A DNA stretch of 8,714 bases from positions 1 through 8,714 of the forward strand of contig JAQUTM010000089.1 in the NCBI GenBank assembly GCA_028694405.1, read 5' to 3'. The notes below the pieces were generated by a model that was given only the letters and a program-made list of their open reading frames with translations, made no database searches and had not been told where the DNA came from. This document shows, one piece after another, positions 4,994-8,714 of this stretch (its first letter is position 1; each line of letters begins with the position of its first letter). The stretch is from Oscillospiraceae bacterium (lineage in GTDB: Bacteria > Bacillota > Clostridia > Oscillospirales > Ruminococcaceae). Made by a program: the position numbers and the translations under genes.

Positions 4994-6160
4994 TTAAATG
5001 TAGGTATCAATGCCGCTGCTTTGGGCGGCTAAAATTTGCTGTTGCAGCTGAACAAGGTCTATGGACGCGTCTGTGCCGTCCTCTTGATAAGGTACATAGG
5101 GCGCGTAGGTTTGCCTTTGCTGCTGTTGACCATGCTGTGCAAAGCTTTGCTGCTGTAGCTGCTGCTGCATATCCATGTTAGAAGTGCTGTTGCCGGCAGT
5201 AACCTGCTGTACCTCTACCTGATAGGGCTTCATCACCTCACGCAAATTGGGCAACTGGTCGTTTAGCATGCGCTGTACATTGGTATTAGATGCCATAATG
5301 CTCATGGTAATTTTACCGTTTTCCTGCAACATTTTTACGGTAATTTCGCCTAGGCCCTGCGGTTTTAGGGTAACTACAAAATTATCCTTGCCTTGGGCAA
5401 CATTTTGGGTTACGCCTGTTTGCAGCTGCTCCAGTATATCCTGTGGGTCAAGCTTGCCATTGTCAAACAAGGGCTGTACTTCACCTGTGCTTACCTGTAC
5501 GCCTTGCGTTTTTGGGGGCGGTACAAAGGCACCGGCATCTACCTTTTTTTGCAATTCGTCTACGTCTACAGGCTGAGCGGTTGCCGTGGCGGGAGTTGCT
5601 GTGCCAAACAGCTGCTGTGCCTGCTGCACAGACTGGTTAAACTGAGACTGTGCCTGTAAAAGTGCGCTGTCATCGGCCGGCTGTACAGGCTGTACGGCTT
5701 GCGGCTGGTAGCCTGCAAATAAAATTTCGGTGTTTGCAAAAACGTCGTTTTGTGCGGTGGGCTGGGTTACTGTTTGGTTGTTTAACCGGCTTAAAAGCTG
5801 CATCAAAGCGTCGCTGCCGCCTGTGGCGGTTGTCAGCTGGGTAAGCTGCTGTGTGGCATCGGTTACATTTAGCATGGTAAACCCAGGGTTTGCCGCCAAC
5901 ATTTCTGCCAACATTTGAGCACCTTTTTCGGCTGCATCGTCTTGGGTTTGCTGTGTTACCGCCTGCTGTCCGCTGTTTTGCTGCAAAAGCGCCAAAAGCT
6001 GAGAAAACCCCATCATTTCGGTGCCCTGCGGCAGTGAACCCGTCTGTGTACCCTCTGCCGTATTTGCGGAAAGCTTTGCAATGTCGCGCATGGTGGTAGC
6101 TTGCTGCTTTGGCGCTGCCTGCACCTGCATTTGCTGTACCAACATTGCGGTGTCTGTCAT
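4994..6160 (-). CDS. fliK: Flagellar hook-length control protein FliK
   Basis: Exported ruler that measures the hook and switches the export gate from hook to filament substrates. It is 388 residues. The N-terminal two thirds (1-250) are low complexity, rich in Gln, Thr and Ala, as expected for a stretched ruler. The C-terminal switching domain (Flg_hook type, about 258-321) has FVVTLKPQGLGEITVKM (261-277), then MLNDQLPNLREVMKPY (298-313) and VEVQQVTAG. A Gln-rich tail follows, with QQQLQQQ (332-338) and QQQQRQ (345-350). By my count 71 of 388 residues are Gln (18%). ATG at 6160 is preceded by AAGGAGGTGA, a full match to the anti-Shine-Dalgarno sequence. It lies 37 bases after fliJ and 18 before flgD. 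Identity rests on the C-terminal domain plus position; the rest is too variable to use. Confidence 0.94.
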   Translation of the reverse strand: MTDTAMLVQQMQVQAAPKQQATTMRDIAKLSANTAEGTQTGSLPQGTEMMGFSQLLALLQQNSGQQAVTQQTQDDAAEKGAQMLAEMLAANPGFTMLNVTDATQQLTQLTTATGGSDALMQLLSRLNNQTVTQPTAQNDVFANTEILFAGYQPQAVQPVQPADDSALLQAQSQFNQSVQQAQQLFGTATPATATAQPVDVDELQKKVDAGAFVPPPKTQGVQVSTGEVQPLFDNGKLDPQDILEQLQTGVTQNVAQGKDNFVVTLKPQGLGEITVKMLQENGKITMSIMASNTNVQRMLNDQLPNLREVMKPYQVEVQQVTAGNSTSNMDMQQQLQQQSFAQHGQQQQRQTYAPYVPYQEDGTDASIDLVQLQQQILAAQSSGIDTYI

Positions 6161-6168
6161 CTCTTTTT

Positions 6169-6178
6169 CACCTCCTTC
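6169..6178 (-). promoter_or_regulatory. Full-consensus ribosome binding site of fliK
   Basis: The minus strand reads AAGGAGGTGA, a ten-base match to the 16S rRNA tail complement, 8 bases before ATG at 6160. It is the best such match among the gene starts in the window, and points to strong initiation of fliK even though FliK is usually needed in few copies. Confidence 0.75.
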
Positions 6179-6197
6179 GCTTTACATTAAATTAAAT

Positions 6198-6650
6198 TTA
6201 TCGTGAATGACCCGCACGCACATATTGGGTGCTGACCAGTTCACTTATCATAAGCTCCTCCTCTTTTTGGAGGCTATAGCGGTAGGCTTCCAGTTGTTTT
6301 TCCTTTAGCTTTTCCATGCCGGATACCTCTTGTGTGGCGCCCAAAACAACCTGTAGCTGCATCTGCACCTTTTTTTCCTGTGCAACCTGCTGTTTTTTTA
6401 AATCCGCTATTAAATTGCGGGTGTTGTCAATTTGAAACGACATATTGCGCAGCTGCATAACATTTACGCCCTGTGCTGCCGTCTTTTTTAGCTGTATGTC
6501 GGTGTTTAGCATTTGCCGTGTGGTTTGCTGTATTTCGGCTTCAATGGCGTTTAGCTCTGCCCGCATACGGCCAAGTGTGGCCTTTTCTTCCTCTAAAAGA
6601 GTGGTTTTATAGTTGAGCATTTTTTCTAACGAAAAGGTAAACTTTTTCAT
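6198..6650 (-). CDS. fliJ: Flagellar export protein FliJ
   Basis: Soluble part of the flagellar export apparatus; in known systems it forms the coiled-coil stalk inside the FliI hexamer and contacts the FlhA gate. The protein is 150 residues, normal for FliJ. It begins MKKFTFSLEKMLNYKTTLLE, the usual FliJ opening (F-x-L-E/Q-x-(V/M)-L-x-x-(R/K)), and is almost wholly charged and helical, with heptad-like hydrophobic spacing to about residue 135. There are no cysteines or membrane segments. ATG at 6650 has AAGGAG 8 bases upstream. It follows fliI by 57 bases, with a hairpin between, and precedes fliK by 37. Bacillus subtilis has ylxF between fliJ and fliK; no such gene is present here. Confidence 0.95.
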   Translation of the reverse strand: MKKFTFSLEKMLNYKTTLLEEEKATLGRMRAELNAIEAEIQQTTRQMLNTDIQLKKTAAQGVNVMQLRNMSFQIDNTRNLIADLKKQQVAQEKKVQMQLQVVLGATQEVSGMEKLKEKQLEAYRYSLQKEEELMISELVSTQYVRAGHSR

Positions 6651-6681
6651 GGTAAACGCTCCTTAATAATTTTTACAAGCA

Positions 6682-6704
6682 GCCACAGGCGTACCGCCTG
6701 CGGT
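6682..6704 (-). repeat. Hairpin between fliI and fliJ
   Basis: caggcg (6686-6691) and cgcctg (6695-6700) form a 6-bp GC-rich stem over a 3-base loop, extended across one mismatch by cc/gg (6683-6684 with 6702-6703) and a possible G-U pair. It begins a few bases after the fliI stop codon. What follows on the minus strand is A-rich with few T, so it is not a standard terminator. Likely an intercistronic stability element, by inference. Confidence 0.5.
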
Positions 6705-6707
6705 GCC

Positions 6708-8024
6708 TTAGCGCATAATGGAAAAAAGCTGCTGAACCGTTGCTTCAAAGGGTACCTGTTCTTCTACCGATTGCTTTAAAAAGTCATTTATTTTGTCTAT
6801 ATGGGCAATGGCCTCGTCCAGCTCCGGGTTGCTGCCGTGCTTATAGGCACCAATCGAGAGCAGATCGGCATTGGTTTCGTATATAGCAAGCATATTGCGC
6901 AGCTTTGCCGCCGCTTTAGACTGCTCCTTATCGGCAATATCGTTCATCAAACGGCTTACGCTGTTTAGCAAATCAATGGCGGGATAATGGTTTTTTGCGG
7001 CAATTTTACGCGATAAAATAATGTGTCCGTCAATGATACCGCGAACAGTATCGGCAATGGGCTCGTTGGTGTCATCGCCCTCTACCAAAACAGTGTAAAT
7101 GCCGGTTATAGAGCCCTTTTCAAAGTTGCCCGCGCGCTCCAGCAGCTTGGGCAGCGCCGCATAAATAGACGGTGTATACCCGCGTGCCACGGGCGGTTCG
7201 CCAATGGCAAGGCCAATTTCGCGCTGAGCCATGCAAAAACGGGTTAACGAGTCCATCATCAGCAAAACGTCCTTGCCTTGGCGGCAAAAATATTCCGCTA
7301 TGGTGGTGGCGGTAAGGGCACATTTACTGCGCTGCATGGCAGGTTGGTCACTTGTGGCAATTACAAGCACACTGCGTGCCTTGCCCTCCTCGCCCAAATC
7401 GCGGTTCATAAACTCTACAACCTCACGGCCGCGCTCGCCCACCAGTGCAATTACGTTTACGTCTGCTTTTACATTGCGCGCCAGCATACCCATCAGCGTA
7501 CTTTTACCTACGCCGCTGCCTGCAAAAATGCCCATTCTCTGGCCTTTGCCCACTGTTAAACAGCCGTCAATAACACGAATTCCCATTTCGATAGGGGTGT
7601 CGATACGAGGGCGCTGCATGGGGTTGGCAGGGGTGCCGTTAATGGGGCACGGGGTGCCGCCCTCTATGGCAGGGCCGCCGTCTATGGGGTTGCCCATGGC
7701 GTCCACGGCACGGCCGATTAAGGCGTCGCTTACGTTTATGGTAAGCTTGTCCTGTGTGTTGTACACGCGGCTGCCGTAGCCAATGCCGTCCATTTCCTCG
7801 TAGGGCATCAGCAGGGCTTTGTTTTCTTTAAAGCCAACCACCTCTGCCGACACTTGACGGCCTGTATCTCCAATGCCAATTTTACAAACGTCGCCAATAC
7901 TGCAGGTGGTTCCCGTAGCCTCTACCGTCATACCTACAATTTTATCTATTTTACCAATTTGGGTGTATAACGCGCTCATTTTAAGCAGGTTTTTATAGCT
8001 TGTTCTATCCAACTTTACCCTCAC
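6708..8024 (-). CDS. fliI: Flagellar export ATPase FliI
   Basis: ATPase of the flagellar type III export apparatus, related to the F1 beta subunit; it hydrolyses ATP at the cytoplasmic face to help load and unfold export substrates. The sequence gives up to 438 residues, normal length. The N-terminal beta-barrel is about 20-95. The nucleotide domain has Walker A AGSGVGKS (168-175), the catalytic-glutamate segment GERGREVVEF (196-205), Walker B VLLMMDSLTR (253-262) and the ATP synthase alpha/beta signature near PSIYAALPKLLERAG (285-299). The C-terminal domain has IGAYKHGSNPELDEAI (391-406). All catalytic motifs look intact. The outer start given is GTG at 8024, but its nearest purine run is only 3 bases away; TTG at 8012 has AGGTGA/GAGG at better spacing and would give 434 residues. 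The gene starts 11 bases after the fliH stop (23 for the TTG). Confidence 0.97.
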   Translation of the reverse strand: MRVKLDRTSYKNLLKMSALYTQIGKIDKIVGMTVEATGTTCSIGDVCKIGIGDTGRQVSAEVVGFKENKALLMPYEEMDGIGYGSRVYNTQDKLTINVSDALIGRAVDAMGNPIDGGPAIEGGTPCPINGTPANPMQRPRIDTPIEMGIRVIDGCLTVGKGQRMGIFAGSGVGKSTLMGMLARNVKADVNVIALVGERGREVVEFMNRDLGEEGKARSVLVIATSDQPAMQRSKCALTATTIAEYFCRQGKDVLLMMDSLTRFCMAQREIGLAIGEPPVARGYTPSIYAALPKLLERAGNFEKGSITGIYTVLVEGDDTNEPIADTVRGIIDGHIILSRKIAAKNHYPAIDLLNSVSRLMNDIADKEQSKAAAKLRNMLAIYETNADLLSIGAYKHGSNPELDEAIAHIDKINDFLKQSVEEQVPFEATVQQLFSIMR

Positions 8025-8026
8025 CT
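8018..8026 (-). promoter_or_regulatory. Purine-rich ribosome binding site at the fliI start
   Basis: The minus strand reads AGGTGAGGG. It overlaps the GTG at 8024 and lies 5 bases before TTG at 8012 (AGGTGA itself is 8 bases away). The GTG has only AAGG at a 3-base distance. The site therefore favours TTG, against the rarity of TTG starts; the choice changes only four residues. Confidence 0.5.
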
Positions 8027-8035
8027 GCCTTTTTG

Positions 8036-8714
8036 TTAATTTGTGCTCAGTTTAAAATAATCCTTCAAATTTTCCAGCTGGGTATCAATGGAAACGTCCA
8101 AAAAGCCCTCTGGCGTATCGATAATACAAGTGCCTCTGGGCGCACAAATGCTTTTCACATCTATATTGGCGGCATTTGCGGCGCTTTGCAGCTCCTGCTG
8201 TAGGGCTGTTATTAGGTTTGGCATCTGCTCTGACACCTCAACTGTAAGCCAGTTGGCATTTTTTACGGTTTCTACCGCATTTTTTATCAGCTGCGTCATC
8301 TCGGTCTCGTCCTGAGAAATTTTCTTGCACAGCACTTTTTCTGCAATCTCGATTGCCAGCCATTTTAAATCTTGCTCATAGCCCGTTATAAAGGACGCCT
8401 GCGCGCCCTCCATTTTGGCAATGCCCGCTTGCAAAGCTTGTACACACTGTGCAAGCGCCGCCTTTTGCTCCTGCAAACCTTCGGCGCGCCCTTGCATATA
8501 CGCCTGCTGACGGGCTTGCTCTGCCTCTTGTGCCGCCTGCTTGTGCATTGCCTCATAGTCCGCCTGTAGGCGGGTGTGTGCCTCTTCCAATATGCGCGAG
8601 GACTCCTGTACTGCCTGTGCTATCATCTCTTCGCGCAAAGCCTCCAGCTCGGCAGCTTCGCGTCCATGTACACGGTTGGTGCGCGGTGCAGCGCTTTGGC
8701 CATGGGTGCTTGGG
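8036..8714 (-). CDS. fliH: Flagellar assembly protein FliH, 5' end outside window
   Basis: Regulator of FliI that docks the ATPase on the C-ring; related to the peripheral stalk of ATP synthase (b/delta). The frame is open from the window edge (base 8713) to TAA at 8036, giving 225 visible residues, so the real start lies beyond 8714; an internal ATG at 8638 is not needed. Residues of about 20-100 of the visible part are a long Gln/Ala/Glu-rich helix. It contains AYMQGRAEG, the AxxxGxxxG helix-packing motif typical of FliH. The C-terminal globular half includes DLKWLAIEIAEKVLCKKI and ICAPRGTCIIDTPEGFLDVSI (partial), as in FliH/YscL proteins. It directly precedes fliI, as in other flagellar operons. 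Confidence is high for the family; the N-terminus is unseen. Confidence 0.93.
   Translation of the reverse strand, partial: PSTHGQSAAPRTNRVHGREAAELEALREEMIAQAVQESSRILEEAHTRLQADYEAMHKQAAQEAEQARQQAYMQGRAEGLQEQKAALAQCVQALQAGIAKMEGAQASFITGYEQDLKWLAIEIAEKVLCKKISQDETEMTQLIKNAVETVKNANWLTVEVSEQMPNLITALQQELQSAANAANIDVKSICAPRGTCIIDTPEGFLDVSIDTQLENLKDYFKLSTN

Noticed and set aside
5110..5175. CTG/CAG microsatellite as a phase-variable repeat
   Set aside because: The units are interrupted often and stay in frame, so gain or loss of units would alter Gln number but not switch the gene off.
6181..6200. AT-rich TAAA-type sequence before fliK as a possible flagellar promoter
   Set aside because: The TAAA element is present, but the bases 15 further on do not fit GCCGATAA; most of the stretch is the fliJ end and the fliK binding site.
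6928..6954. Sigma-28-like sequence on the minus strand (GCCGATAA element inside fliI)
   Set aside because: The -10-like element is exact, but the base run where TAAA should stand, 15 bases upstream, does not match, and it lies inside a coding region.
7231..7779. Plus-strand open frame of 182 codons opposite fliI
   Set aside because: It lies wholly within fliI, which has every catalytic motif. The translation shows no domain pattern and is rich in Ser, Pro and Arg, as expected for the antisense of a conserved gene.

Overview
The window is one uninterrupted piece of a flagellar gene cluster, all on the minus strand. Read in the direction of transcription (from base 8714 down to base 1) it holds fliH (5' end missing), fliI, fliJ, fliK, flgD, a small conserved 'flagellar operon protein' gene (TIGR02530 type), flgE, flbD (swrD), motA and motB (3' end missing). 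Gaps are 11-113 bases, flbD and motA overlap, and nothing on the plus strand looks like a real gene. There are no RNA genes, mobile elements, CRISPR arrays or gene-free stretches above 300 bases.

The gene order, the small TIGR02530-type gene between flgD and flgE, flbD placed before motA, and the strong AGGAGG-like ribosome binding sites point to a motile Bacillota, most likely a clostridial lineage (Lachnospiraceae/Oscillospiraceae-like). The base composition looks intermediate in GC. The species cannot be named from this sequence.

Layout: (1) 6198-8714 encodes the soluble type III export apparatus: FliH (ATPase regulator/stator), FliI (ATPase) and FliJ (central stalk). (2) 2049-6160 encodes hook construction: FliK (hook-length control and substrate switching), FlgD (hook cap), the uncharacterised TIGR02530-type protein and FlgE (hook subunit). 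(3) 1-1935 encodes motor power: FlbD/SwrD and the stator pair MotA/MotB. MotB reads through base 1 with no stop in the window. The genes thus run from export engine, through hook building, to torque generation.

The region is largely conventional and I found no convincing new system. Points worth a second look are: a fibronectin-III-like C-terminus on FlgD; an Ala where OmpA-like domains usually have Asp in the MotB GHTD motif; a MotP/PomA- and MotS/PomB-like stator that suggests sodium coupling; a perfect 13-bp inverted repeat with a competing small hairpin in front of flbD, preceded by a weak promoter-like sequence; and the overlap of flbD with motA. motA, the TIGR02530-type gene and fliI appear to use non-ATG starts.
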